Shown here in pieces: positions 1-7,328 of a stretch of 47,806 nucleotides of DNA (position 1 is its first letter; each line of letters opens with the position of its first letter). The stretch spans positions 12,012 through 59,817 of the forward strand of contig CADCTC010000105.1 in NCBI GenBank assembly GCA_902805635.1. The letters run 5' to 3'. The notes under the pieces are model-generated. The model saw only the letters and a list, made by a program, of their open reading frames with translations, had not been told where the DNA came from and did no database searches. The translations under genes and the position numbers were made by a program. The stretch comes from an uncultured Chloroflexota bacterium. Its GTDB lineage: Bacteria; Chloroflexota; UBA11872; UBA12225.

Positions 1-1863
1 CTGGTGTGGCTGCACGTTCCCAGCACCGCCTCCGGTACTCCCGGCGCGTCGCAGCCGCCGCTCACCTGGCGCCAGCGAGCAGAGCGCGCCATCCTTCCCG
101 CCCTGCTCGGCGCCGGGTTGGCTGCCTTTTTCTGGCTGCCTGCCCTTGGAGAGGGCGGCTACGTCCAGCTTGACTTACTGCGCGGGGGCATCTATGACTA
201 CCGCACCTGGCTCTTCGACCCGCTCCGCGCTGCAGGAGCGACTGCCGGCGAGGCGTACCCCCACACTCGGGCCGGGCCGGGCGACCTGGCGCTCGTCTTC
301 GACTATTCGGCGCTCAGCCTCGCGGTACCGGAGAAGGTTAGCCTCGGACAGCTGGCGGTCTTCCTGGCTGCTGTGACCACCGCTCTAGCCGCAGCGCGGT
401 CCGCGCGCGCCCGGCCCCTGGCAAACCTGGCGCTCTTCTGGTGTGCCCTCACTTGGGGCTGCTGGTTTCTCGCCAGTACGTGGTCGGCTGCACTCTGGGA
501 GGGCGTGCCGTTATTGCCACTGGTCCAGTTCCCCTGGCGCCTGTACGGTCCACTCGCGCTGTTCCTGGGTCTGGCTGGCGCGTGCGCCCTCACCGTCTGC
601 ACGCCGCGCGCGGGTGCCGTGCGGCTCGTCGCACAGCTCACCTGCTTGGCGCTGGTCCTTCTGCTCGGCTACGGCGCTCTTGCGCGGCGTCCGCTCGTGC
701 TGGCTGCTCCGCCAACGCGCGACATAGATGCGTCTACCCTCGCCGCCAAGGAATACAACCGCTACGGCGCTGGCACCACTTCTGGCGGCGAGTTCCTCCC
801 CCGCACCGTCCACTGGGAGGTCGAAGGGACTACTCGCCGTGGCATCCGTATCTACGAAGATGCTTTTCCGCAGGCCGGGTGGCAGGCTGGTCTGGTCCGA
901 GTCCTGGCAGGCCAGGCCGCCGTCACCGGCGTCTCCGTGGATACCTACGGCATCGTCGCCGAAGTGGACGCCGGCACCGCCTCACAGGTCGCCTTTCACC
1001 AGCTTGCCTTCCCTGGCTGGCGTGGCTACGTGGACGGCCAGCCCGCGCAGGTGGACGTCGCCCGTTACGAGCCGCTCGCTGCCTCCCTGGGCTTCATGGT
1101 GATGGCTGTCCCGCCGGGCCGCCACCGCGTCGAAGTCCGTTTTGGCCCTACCCCACTACGGTCGTTCGCCACTGCGCTCTCTGCAGCAAGTGGTGCCCTT
1201 GCGGTGGCCTGGCTGGTCACGCGATCGCGTGGCCGGCTCACGCTTGTCCCGACTCTGGCGCTAGCACTCCTCGCCGCCGGCTGTTCCGTGGCCACCGGGG
1301 CCTGGACATCTCGCCCCATGTCCAGCCCTCCTCCTGACTCAGCCCGCATTGCGCTTGACGTAATCGGCATGGTGCAGCGCGGCCAGGCGAACTCCCGGTC
1401 GCCCGGTGGCTCCGGCAGTTCACTCTCCCCCCCGTTTTTGGAGGCGCGGTTCCAGGCTATCGACCGCGAAACACGCCGCTGGCTCTATATGCATCCGCCT
1501 TCGGCAGTGTCGGTGCGCCTGCGTGTCCCTTCCAACGCCTACTTCCAGGCCGGTCTCGCGCTCGACCCCCAGACCTGGCACGCTGATGTTGGGGACGGCG
1601 TGCGCTTCCTACTCGATGCCGAAACGCCTTCCGGCACTCGCCAGCTCATGGACCGCCACGTCAATCCTCGCGCGCGTGGCGAAGAGCGCGGCTGGAACGA
1701 TGTCTGGATCGATCTGGGCGCGTTCGCTGGTCAGGACCTTAGCCTCACGCTGCGCACGGAGCATGCAGCCGATACGTCCTATGACTGGGCCGGTTGGTCC
1801 AATCCGCAAGTCGTGATCTACCGCTCCGCCCGCCCCCACCCCGGTGAAAAGCACAATTGGTAG
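1..1863 (+). CDS. large polytopic membrane protein, C-terminal part (5' partial)
   Basis: The reading frame is open to the first base of the window, so the N-terminus is missing. About 620 residues are visible. The first 240 contain several hydrophobic segments (near residues 30-50, 115-130, 145-160, 180-200 and 210-230). A soluble extracytoplasmic-looking region follows, then another hydrophobic segment near 385-400 and a possible one near 410-430. The C-terminal 170 residues look like a beta-rich domain with many aromatic residues. This pattern resembles the large membrane proteins annotated as 6-pyruvoyl-tetrahydropterin-synthase-related or YfhO-like in Chloroflexota, which are thought to act on cell-surface polysaccharides. 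The family match is inferred from layout only. The last codons overlap a local tandem duplication. Confidence 0.75.
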   Translation: MVWLHVPSTASGTPGASQPPLTWRQRAERAILPALLGAGLAAFFWLPALGEGGYVQLDLLRGGIYDYRTWLFDPLRAAGATAGEAYPHTRAGPGDLALVFDYSALSLAVPEKVSLGQLAVFLAAVTTALAAARSARARPLANLALFWCALTWGCWFLASTWSAALWEGVPLLPLVQFPWRLYGPLALFLGLAGACALTVCTPRAGAVRLVAQLTCLALVLLLGYGALARRPLVLAAPPTRDIDASTLAAKEYNRYGAGTTSGGEFLPRTVHWEVEGTTRRGIRIYEDAFPQAGWQAGLVRVLAGQAAVTGVSVDTYGIVAEVDAGTASQVAFHQLAFPGWRGYVDGQPAQVDVARYEPLAASLGFMVMAVPPGRHRVEVRFGPTPLRSFATALSAASGALAVAWLVTRSRGRLTLVPTLALALLAAGCSVATGAWTSRPMSSPPPDSARIALDVIGMVQRGQANSRSPGGSGSSLSPPFLEARFQAIDRETRRWLYMHPPSAVSVRLRVPSNAYFQAGLALDPQTWHADVGDGVRFLLDAETPSGTRQLMDRHVNPRARGEERGWNDVWIDLGAFAGQDLSLTLRTEHAADTSYDWAGWSNPQVVIYRSARPHPGEKHNW

Positions 1864-1910
1864 CTGCGCCGCCCGCCCTCACCCCGGCGAAGAGCACAAG
1901 TGGTAGCTGC
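1831..1910. repeat. imperfect tandem duplication across a stop codon
   Basis: A segment of about 37 bp at 1831-1867 recurs at 1874-1910 with a 43-bp period and a few substitutions. Both copies contain CACCCCGG, AAGCACAA or GAGCACAA, and TGGTAGCTGC. The first copy encodes the last residues and the TAG stop of the upstream gene. Confidence 0.7.
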
Positions 1911-1928
1911 CGCCGTTGCGTCCCGCCC

Positions 1929-1964
1929 GTCATCCCGAGCTTGCGAGGGACCCGAGCCGCACCA
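1929..1964 (+). repeat. dispersed intergenic repeat, copy A
   Basis: This is a short copy of the family that begins GTCATCCCGAGC and ends GGGACCCGAGCCGC. It lies between two convergent genes. Other copies are at 21971-22074, 27648-27796 and 40381-40468. Confidence 0.7.
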
Positions 1965-2002
1965 CCATGCCGGCGGCCGATCGTGCCGGCGACCCGACCA
2001 GG

Positions 2003-2458
2003 CTACGCCCGCAGGTCGAGCAAGATCCCATTGATCTGGTCGATCTTTGCCGCCAGCTCCATCAGCGGCGCCTCCTTCGCCAGCAGCGCGTCCCCCAGCC
2101 CCAGCAGCTCGTCGTCCACGCGCTCAACGATCTGGTGCAGCTCCCGTGCGGAAAAAGTGGACTTCAGCTTCAACCCGTGCTTGACCACGTACTCCACGAA
2201 CGACCGCACCCGCTCGCGATAGCGCCCCAGCTCCGCCGGGTTTGGCTGCTCCAGCAGCTTGCGCCCCTGCTCCTCCACGTCCAGGTACAGCCGGTCAAGG
2301 TCCTGGTGCGCCAGGCTGCGGCTCGCCGTCGCGAGCTGGTCGCCGAACGCGGGCGCTGCCGTCGCGAGACCCATCTTGCCCGTTATCGGCGCCCGCCCCT
2401 TGGCGCGGCTCGCCGTCAGCGTCTCTGTCGTGGACCGGTCGCGGATGCGGATCGGCAT
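2003..2458 (-). CDS. YaaR family protein (DUF327)
   Basis: The protein has 151 residues, close to the size of Bacillus YaaR. The region from about residue 45 to 150 is mostly helical, with the DUF327 signature: a DVEEQGRKLLEQP stretch, a YRERVRSFVEYVVKHG core, then an acidic helix with VDDELLGLG. The function of the family is not settled; members are cytoplasmic helical proteins. The gene stands alone, convergent with the upstream membrane protein, with a dispersed repeat on each side. The ATG start follows directly from the length match. Confidence 0.8.
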   Translation of the reverse strand: MPIRIRDRSTTETLTASRAKGRAPITGKMGLATAAPAFGDQLATASRSLAHQDLDRLYLDVEEQGRKLLEQPNPAELGRYRERVRSFVEYVVKHGLKLKSTFSARELHQIVERVDDELLGLGDALLAKEAPLMELAAKIDQINGILLDLRA

Positions 2459-2461
2459 AGT

Positions 2462-2523
2462 GTCATTCCTAGACTAGCATGCGTCGCGCCAGCGTTGATC
2501 GGCCGTAGGAGTGACGGGATCAC
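2462..2523 (-). repeat. degenerate dispersed repeat, copy B
   Basis: The segment starts GTCATTCCTAG on the plus strand and contains GTAGGAGTGACGGGATCAC. This resembles a worn copy of the GTCATCCCGAGC family lying next to the yaaR start. The match is weaker than for the other copies. Confidence 0.4.
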
Positions 2524-2657
2524 AAGGAGCAGCTGCCAGATCAACCACCTGTTCACAGGACTGGCGCGCAGGTGCACATCGGTACTGGCACGCGCCTTGC
2601 GCTCCGCGCCGCACCACCGCGGGAGGAACCGCCGCGGCCAGAACAAGGAGGCTTGCC

Positions 2658-2936
2658 ATGCACCTGCTTTACAACGTGCTCCGCGCCGCGTCGCGCTTCC
2701 TCATCGCAGGAAGTGCAGGGTCGCTGCTCCAGTACATGGTGGAGCTCAACAGCCCCGACAAGCCCGAGCACCTCGGCTGGCTCCTGTACTCGGCGGTGGG
2801 CTTCGGCCTCTCGTGCGCCTCTCTCACCGTGGAAGAGCAGATCAAGCCGCGCCCAAAGCTGCACCCGGACAGCATCCGCGAGCTGCGCGAAGCACAGCTA
2901 CACGACTCAGACCGCTCACACCTGCGCGCCGCGTAG
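2658..2936 (+). CDS. small predicted membrane protein
   Basis: The product has 92 residues. ATG at 2658 is preceded by a strong AAGGAGG ribosome site 6 nt upstream, which decides the start. Residues 5-25 (ASRFLIAGSAGSLLQYMVEL) and 38-56 (LGWLLYSAVGFGLSCASL) are hydrophobic or amphipathic, and the C-terminal third is charged. I do not recognise the family. It is the last chromosomal gene before the island and is followed by the terminator hairpin of the displaced tRNA fragment. Confidence 0.6.
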   Translation: MHLLYNVLRAASRFLIAGSAGSLLQYMVELNSPDKPEHLGWLLYSAVGFGLSCASLTVEEQIKPRPKLHPDSIRELREAQLHDSDRSHLRAA

Positions 2937-3002
2937 CCGGAGCCCGATGGGAGCCGGCTGGGGTGTGCACTTCCCGCGCGGTACGGTTGCGCTGAACGCA
3001 GA

Positions 3003-3028
3003 AAAGCCGGGTCACGTGACCCGGCTTT
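3003..3028 (-). terminator. terminator hairpin of the displaced tRNA-Val 3' end
   Basis: A perfect 13-bp inverted repeat (AAAGCCGGGTCAC and its complement, no spacer) lies just beyond the 3' end of the truncated tRNA copy on the minus strand. The intact tRNA has a hairpin in the same place (18135-18160), and both are joined to the tRNA by a CTTTC-type linker. This is probably the original terminator of tRNA-Val before the island inserted. Confidence 0.75.
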
Positions 3029-3034
3029 CTCTCA

Positions 3035-3081
3035 GGTGGGCACACAGGGACTCGAACCCCGGACCTCTCGGATGTGAACCG
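3035..3081 (-). repeat. left attachment site: truncated tRNA-Val 3' half
   Basis: These 47 bases match 18167-18213 exactly. They cover the acceptor 3' strand, T arm, variable loop and the anticodon arm through its loop. The D arm and the 5' acceptor strand are absent, so this copy cannot be a working tRNA. The base that would complete CCA is T here instead of A. Confidence 0.85.
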
Positions 3082-3184
3082 CGCGGGACCCGTCCGGCGC
3101 AGTCCGCCGCCGCCCGCTCTTCCCAGATCACGCGCCCGACTCGGCTTACCCGCTTCCGGTCTTTTCCGCCCGTTTCCGATCCCA

Positions 3185-3208
3185 ACTGTCCCAGGTACTG
3201 TCCCAGGT
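3185..3208 (+). repeat. tandem ACTGTCCCAGGT pair, candidate integrase arm sites
   Basis: The 12-mer ACTGTCCCAGGT occurs twice back to back at 3185-3196 and 3197-3208, about 105 bp inside the left att repeat. A third copy of its first 10 bases is at 18115-18124, about 40 bp inside the right att repeat. In the circular form all three would flank attP in the same orientation, as arm-type sites do for tyrosine integrases. Confidence 0.5.
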
Positions 3209-3255
3209 AACAGGAGCGCTCGGGCATGTGTCCGAGAGGTCCAGTGGCCCCGGAA

Positions 3256-3276
3256 TGTACTGACATTTGCAGTACA
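3256..3276. promoter_or_regulatory. candidate operator of the first toxin-antitoxin pair
   Basis: TGTACTG and CAGTACA form a perfect 7-bp inverted repeat with a 7-nt spacer, just before the start of the toxin-like gene. The ribbon-helix-helix protein encoded downstream would be the natural binder. The role is inferred from position. Confidence 0.45.
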
Positions 3277-3571
3277 CTTTGGTAGTGGCGAGGCGGCGAG
3301 CGCTGATCGTTGAGGCACGCGGGGAGCGCTTCCGGTTCTACTACGACCTGGATGATCCGGTGTGCTGCACATCACCCGGCAGCACGCGACGACGCCCGAA
3401 GACGCGGTCCGCACCTTTTTCGTGGGCGTCGCCGGGCCGTGGGATGAGGTGCGCAAGCGCTTCCTCACGGCAACCGAGACACACGGCGTATTTTGGACGC
3501 GCCACGCGCACGATCAGTCGGTGATCGTCATCAGCTGCTTCATACGAGGAGACGACGAGTGGCCAGAGTGA
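3267..3571 (+). pseudogene. toxin-like small gene, probably frameshifted
   Basis: Two adjacent frames read like one protein. Frame one (from about 3267) gives a stretch ending ERFRFYYDLDDP near 3359. A different frame then continues from 3362 with VLHITRQHATTPEDAVRTFF and ends at 3571. One missing base near 3360 would join them. The second part alone is 69 codons with a GTG start but no clear ribosome site. The next gene is a ribbon-helix-helix protein, so this is probably the toxin half of a pair. I do not recognise the named family. If the shift is real the toxin is inactive; a sequencing error is the alternative. Confidence 0.5.
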
Positions 3572-3933
3572 TGCCCAAGCACAAGGAGAGTGATCCGCAT
3601 GCTGTTGCTACTGGCCGAGCCGCCGATCAGCTCGCCGGTGGGGTTGCGGGTGAGCCGGGTGGCGAGGAGCTGCACCTCAAGGTTGTGGCCGACCGAGTGG
3701 AGGAAGACCCAGAGATCTCCGAATCCGTCACGCGCTTGGAGCGGGAGGCGGACCGGGAGCTCGCCGCCGGCACGGTGACGTTGCGCTGGGGACGCAAGCA
3801 GATCGCGGTCGTCAAGCGTGCCGCGGCCTTGATGGGGGTGCCGTACCAAACCTATTTAAAGCAGGTGGTGTTCAGACACGCTCTCGACGACATCGCCGCC
3901 GCGGAGCGGGCTGGGGCGGCGTCAGCACGATGA
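3559..3933 (+). CDS. CopG/BrnA-type ribbon-helix-helix antitoxin
   Basis: The product has about 124 residues. The C-terminal part has TVTLRWGRKQIAVVKRAA followed by MGVPYQTYLKQVVFRHAL, a beta strand plus two helices as in CopG and BrnA antitoxins. The N-terminal 70 residues are charged and would form the toxin-binding arm. The GTG at 3559 is preferred because GAGGAG lies 7 nt upstream; ATG at 3571, overlapping the upstream stop as TGATG, is the alternative. It overlaps the toxin-like gene, so the two are translationally coupled. Likely a repressor of the 3256-3276 operator. Confidence 0.7.
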   Translation: MARVMPKHKESDPHAVATGRAADQLAGGVAGEPGGEELHLKVVADRVEEDPEISESVTRLEREADRELAAGTVTLRWGRKQIAVVKRAAALMGVPYQTYLKQVVFRHALDDIAAAERAGAASAR

Positions 3934-3971
3934 GCTACCCGCCACGCGGCCGCATGCGCGCGAGCCACGAC

Positions 3972-5245
3972 CTAGCGGCTGCGTGAGAGCACGTCCTGCC
4001 CACCTGCCAGGAGCCGCCCGAGGCGCTCCAGCTGGCGCAGGCCTGACGCGAGCAGGCCCGTCTCGCGTATGCGAGCGGCGGCGTCGGGACGCACGCCGCG
4101 CGGGGCCGCGATCCAGAGCCTGGCGAAGCGCACGCCCCGCGCCCGTTTGACCGCCCGCGCGCTGCGGACGAAGCGGTCCACCATCGCCGCCGTGATCGCC
4201 CCCCGGCGGTGCTTCGCCTCGACCACCCAGTAGTCATCGGTGCACTCGCCCGCGCTCACCACGTCGAGCTCGTAGCTGCCGGGCTCGCCGCCGTTCCCGG
4301 CTGCGCTGAAGCCCTCGACCGGATCGTCGACGCGCACCAGTCTGGCCGTGGTGACGCTCGGGAGTCGCACGTCACCGTCCACTCCAAACAGGACGCCCGG
4401 CACGACCTGGCCGCGGAACTGGCGCAAGACGTTCTCGACGCGCCGCTCGAAGAGCGCTCCCATCTCGGTGCGGTCCTGCTGGTGCTGCGCCTCGTACCAG
4501 GCCAGGAGGCGGCCCAGCGCGGGCGGGTTCTGCAGGGCCGCGTCGGGGTCACGGCGCACCTCCTCCCGGTTCAGCCAGAGGGCAAAGACCGGGTCCACGA
4601 GAGCGACCACGCCCGCCTCCTCGCGCAGGAAGTCGTTGTCGATCAGCCGGTTGACCGCTCCGTTAATGGTCGTGTGCGGGTGGTGGCGCCGCAGGCGCCG
4701 CTCCAGCGAGCCGCGGCACAGGAGCTGGTGGCGGGCCGTCTGCCGGAGCACCGCCTCGGCGGCGTTGCCCAGCGCGCCCGCGTCCGTCCGCTGCGCCGTG
4801 TCGAGCAGATAGCGGCAGTGCTGGCCCACAGCAGCCGCGCGGCCGACCAGCTCCTGCCAGAACGCGAGGTCGATCGTCTGGTAGGCGATGCGGCGGTCGC
4901 CGGCGCGGGAGATCTGCCGGGCGCGTGAGGCCACGGCGTGCACGTAGAACGGCCAGCCGCCCGTGAGCCGCTGCAGGCGCACCGTCGCGTCTGGCGCGGG
5001 GCGCAACCCCTCCTCGCCGCAGAGGCGGGTGGCCAGCTCGTCCGCGGCGTCGGCTGGAAACGGGCGCAGCTCCAGTTGCTCGAAGCGCGTGAACAGCGCC
5101 GCAGCTGGTACAAGACGTTGCGGAGCTGGCCGTCCCGGTAGTCGCCGAGCACCTCTCGGTGCCGGGCGACCGAGAGCACAGGGATATTGAGCCGCTCCAG
5201 GTCCGTCAGCAGGCGGGCATCAGCCGGTCCGGTGGCCAGGCGGCG
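3972..5245 (-). pseudogene. AAA ATPase with PD-(D/E)XK-like C-terminus, broken N-terminal half
   Basis: The intact part (3972 to about 5100) starts with a sensor-like FTRFEQLELRPF, a GGWPFYVHAVA lid-type motif and a winged-helix region (NGAVNRLIDNDFLREEAGVV). It ends with a nuclease-like core in which GSYELD is followed by YWVVEAKHR. That order matches archaeal-type ATPases fused to DUF234-like domains. Upstream of 5100 the sequence resumes in another frame (LERLNIPVLSVARHR, GDYRDGQLRNVLYQL), so a frameshift lies near 5100. No Walker A motif is found in any frame upstream. The second ATPase of the island (7329-8912) is intact and shows what is missing. Probably non-functional as an ATPase. 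Confidence 0.6.
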
Positions 5246-5553
5246 CTGTACGGTTGACCGTCTAGGTTCTGCCACCGCAAGACTCTTGAGGGCAAGAAGT
5301 ACTACTGTTGCTGCTGACCAGCCTCCACCGCAGACTGCCGCGCCCGTCCGACACTCCCGCGCGAGCTCCGCCGCCAGCCTGGTTGTTCGGCTCCCGTCGC
5401 GCCACGCCTGGTGGACAAGTAATCGCCGGCGGCGCCCGCCCGCCCGCAGCTCGGCGTGCTCGCCACCCGAACGCAACAGCAGCCCGGGCACGTGGGGCAC
5501 CGCGTCGGCGAGCCTGGGACGCGTGTCGGGCCCCGGGTCTATCTCAATGGTCG

Positions 5554-5607
5554 GTTTCACTGTCCGGCAGGGTTCACTGTGGAGTGAACCCTGCCGGACA
5601 GTGAAAC
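5554..5607. promoter_or_regulatory. perfect palindrome with 25-bp arms upstream of the broken ATPase
   Basis: The arms at 5554-5578 and 5583-5607 match perfectly around a 4-nt GTGG loop. Each arm contains TTCACTGT near its outer end and GGGTTCACT near the centre. Neither flank has a T-run, so it does not look like a terminator. Its place ahead of the ATPase, and the similar placing of the palindrome at 8909-8940, suggest an operator or a recognition site. Function is not known. Confidence 0.6.
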
Positions 5608-5934
5608 AAGCGCCGATCCGGTACGACACGGCGTGTCACCGGTCTGGCCGCCTGACCGGACGACGATCTGCCCGACGGGAGTGGCGTATGGCCGTTCCAC
5701 GGCCCAGGCTCCGCGGCGCCGCCCGGCCACATCCGAGAATCACCCAGACCGCTGCTTCGAGCCGCCGACCGTGCACGCCGAACATCCGGTACGTCATGCC
5801 CTGGTCGGGCGTGCCTCCGAGAGGTCCACGGGCGCCGCACCCCGCGCGTTCCCTGCAGTTCGGACCCTTCTGACGCGCTGCTCGTCGCCTTCCATGAGAC
5901 GACTGAGACATGCTAAGGTTGTCCGTGGATCACG

Positions 5935-5940
5935 TATAGT
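5935..5940 (+). promoter_or_regulatory. candidate -10 box of the brnT-like gene
   Basis: TATAGT lies 10 nt before the GTG at 5951, a spacing that fits a leaderless transcript. No good -35 hexamer is visible. Confidence 0.35.
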
Positions 5941-5950
5941 CGAACTGGCG

Positions 5951-6223
5951 GTGTTCGAGTGGGACGAGGCAAAGAGCGAGCGCAACCAGATCGAGCGCGG
6001 CTTCGACTTCGCATTGGCCGCGCGCATCTTTGACGGCGACACGATCGAGCGCGAGGAAACCGGGCGCGACTACGGCGAGCAGCGGCTAGTGGCGATTGGC
6101 CAGGGCGGTGGAATCACGCTGACGGTGGTGTACACGGAGCGGGACGGTGCACGCCGCATCATCCCGGCACGACGAGCAAACAAGGGGGAGCGACGTGTCT
6201 ACGGCCAGGCGATTGGCGGCTGA
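5951..6223 (+). CDS. BrnT family ribonuclease toxin
   Basis: The 90-residue product has the BrnT hallmarks in order: FEWDEAKSERNQIERGFDF at the start, an ARIFDGDTIEREE segment, GEQRLVAIGQ, then VVYTERDGARRIIPARRA near the end. BrnT folds like RelE and cleaves RNA, inhibiting translation. The GTG at 5951 places the WDE motif at residue 3, as in the family; an in-frame ATG at 5894 is possible. The last 29 bases overlap the next gene, the presumed antitoxin, on the same strand. Confidence 0.82.
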   Translation: MFEWDEAKSERNQIERGFDFALAARIFDGDTIEREETGRDYGEQRLVAIGQGGGITLTVVYTERDGARRIIPARRANKGERRVYGQAIGG

Positions 6224-6563
6224 GCGGCTGCGGGACGCGGCCCGAGTAGACGTGGACCGGGTCCTCGGAACCACGGACGAGGACATCGCCCTCCAGATCG
6301 CGGCCGACCCCGACACCGCGCCCGACATGGCCAGCGCCGGCGGCTGGCGGGTGGTGCGCCGTCCGCCGCCTCCAGACGTGCGCCGCGTCCGGGCCAAGCT
6401 GGGGCTGTCGCAGGCGGCGTTCGCCGAACGCTTCGGGCTCAGCACGCGCACGGTGCAGGAATGGGAGCAGGGCCGCGCCGTTCCCGACCAGCCGGCGCGC
6501 GTGCTGCTCAAGGTAATTGAGGAGGCGCCGGAGACCGTCGCCCGGATCGTGCACGAGTCCTGA
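6195..6563 (+). CDS. XRE-type helix-turn-helix antitoxin paired with BrnT
   Basis: The product has 122 residues. The C-terminal 60 residues form an XRE helix-turn-helix: DVRRVRAKLGLSQAAFAERF, then GLSTRTVQEWEQGRAVPDQ and a VLLKVIEEAPETV helix. The N-terminal half is charged and would contact the toxin. GTG at 6195 is preceded by GGGGGAG at the right distance and lies within the end of brnT, so the two are coupled. Classical brnT is followed by brnA (ribbon-helix-helix); an XRE partner is a known but less common arrangement. Probable autorepressor. Confidence 0.78.
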   Translation: MSTARRLAAERLRDAARVDVDRVLGTTDEDIALQIAADPDTAPDMASAGGWRVVRRPPPPDVRRVRAKLGLSQAAFAERFGLSTRTVQEWEQGRAVPDQPARVLLKVIEEAPETVARIVHES

Positions 6564-6595
6564 CGCCTGTGGCAGCCGGTCTGTGCTGGCGAGAG

Positions 6596-6868
6596 TCAGA
6601 CCTTGAGGTACTCGCGCAGCGCCGCGCGGATCACGTCACTCGACCTGGTCCCATCACGCGCCGCGCGGTCGGCGAGCGCCTCGCTGAGCTCTGGCGGGAG
6701 GCGCACCTGGGCCACGCGGGCGGCGCCAGTCCCGAGCGCGGGACGGCCGCGGGGGCGGAGGCGGCGGTGATCCAGTCCCTGCTCGGCCGCCGCTGCGAGG
6801 CGCTCAATCACCCCGTCCGTGATCTCGACGCCACCCGACGTGCCGTAGGTCCTCGCGTTCCTATCCAT
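6596..6868 (-). CDS. ribbon-helix-helix antitoxin
   Basis: The product has 90 residues. Residues 50-88 (RVAQVRLPPELSEALADRAA, then GTRSSDVIRAALREYL) form a typical ribbon-helix-helix domain that binds DNA as a dimer. The first half is a probable toxin-binding segment. The start overlaps the end of the upstream gene (6861-7151) by 8 nt, the usual coupling of a toxin-antitoxin pair, here with the toxin first. Confidence 0.75.
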   Translation of the reverse strand: MDRNARTYGTSGGVEITDGVIERLAAAAEQGLDHRRLRPRGRPALGTGAARVAQVRLPPELSEALADRAARDGTRSSDVIRAALREYLKV

Positions 6869-7151
6869 ACTCGTCTCCTCGTGGCCCTGGCGACCGCCGA
6901 GCCCCTCCCGGGAGGTACCGCCGGTAACGCGGCTGCATCTTCATGGCGTGGATCGCCATGTCCCGGCCGTCGTCGAAGTGAAGGACCACCACCTCGATGA
7001 GTGTTGTGCCGGCGCGGTTCCACCCCAGGTAGAGCACCTGGTTGATCCCCTCGTCGTTCGCCTCGTCGAGGGCAGCCAACGCGTTCGCCACGACGTGCTC
7101 AATGTCCTCGTCGGCGATGCCGTGCTTACGGGCCGATCGGTGGATCTCCAC
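6861..7151 (-). CDS. toxin of a type II toxin-antitoxin pair
   Basis: The 96-residue product starts MEIHRSARKHGIADEDIEHV and has a central LYLGWNRAGTTLIEVVVLHF followed by DGRDMAIHAMKMQPRYRRYL. The layout, an N-terminal helix pair then a beta sheet ending in a basic helix, is that of small RelE/BrnT-like RNases. The closest named family is not certain. GTG at 7151 follows a TACAAT box by 7 nt, so the mRNA may be leaderless. The ribbon-helix-helix antitoxin follows with an 8-nt overlap. Confidence 0.68.
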   Translation of the reverse strand: MEIHRSARKHGIADEDIEHVVANALAALDEANDEGINQVLYLGWNRAGTTLIEVVVLHFDDGRDMAIHAMKMQPRYRRYLPGGARRSPGPRGDEYG

Positions 7152-7158
7152 CGCTGTT

Positions 7159-7164
7159 ATTGTA
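7159..7164 (-). promoter_or_regulatory. candidate -10 box of the toxin/RHH pair
   Basis: On the minus strand TACAAT ends 7 nt before the GTG at 7151. The stretch around it is AT-rich compared with its surroundings. The 160 bases between this site and the next gene hold nothing else that I recognise. Confidence 0.35.
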
Positions 7165-7328
7165 CTACATAAAGCGACTCTGTCTTGCTACCAGAACATC
7201 GCCGATTGGGCAGTGTGCCTGCCAAGCCAAGGTCACCCAGGCAAGACGCACGTCGATCACCAGCATGCATTTCTCCCCGGCGCCCTCACCGGCATCCTAC
7301 GGCCTCTTGTGCGGCCCTACTGCCCGGC

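Larger units (their letters stand above)
5246..5950. other. gene-poor stretch between broken ATPase and BrnT
   Basis: No frame on either strand shows a convincing protein family. The minus strand may hold decayed 5' sequence of the ATPase up to about 5540. The main structure is the 25-bp-arm palindrome at 5554-5607. The last 60 bases hold the promoter of the brnT-like gene. Confidence 0.5.

Noticed and set aside
1916-2995. A 359-codon plus-strand frame
   Set aside because: It crosses the yaaR gene in antisense and the small membrane gene in another frame, with no family resemblance.
3035-3081. A second functional tRNA-Val
   Set aside because: The D arm and 5' acceptor strand are missing; the sequence diverges after the anticodon loop.
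3012-3266. Remnant of an integrase gene at the left border
   Set aside because: The minus-strand frame next to the att site has no recombinase motifs and partly reads the tRNA fragment.
4209-4928. A 239-codon plus-strand gene
   Set aside because: It is antisense to the C-terminal half of the ATPase pseudogene, which has clear domain motifs.
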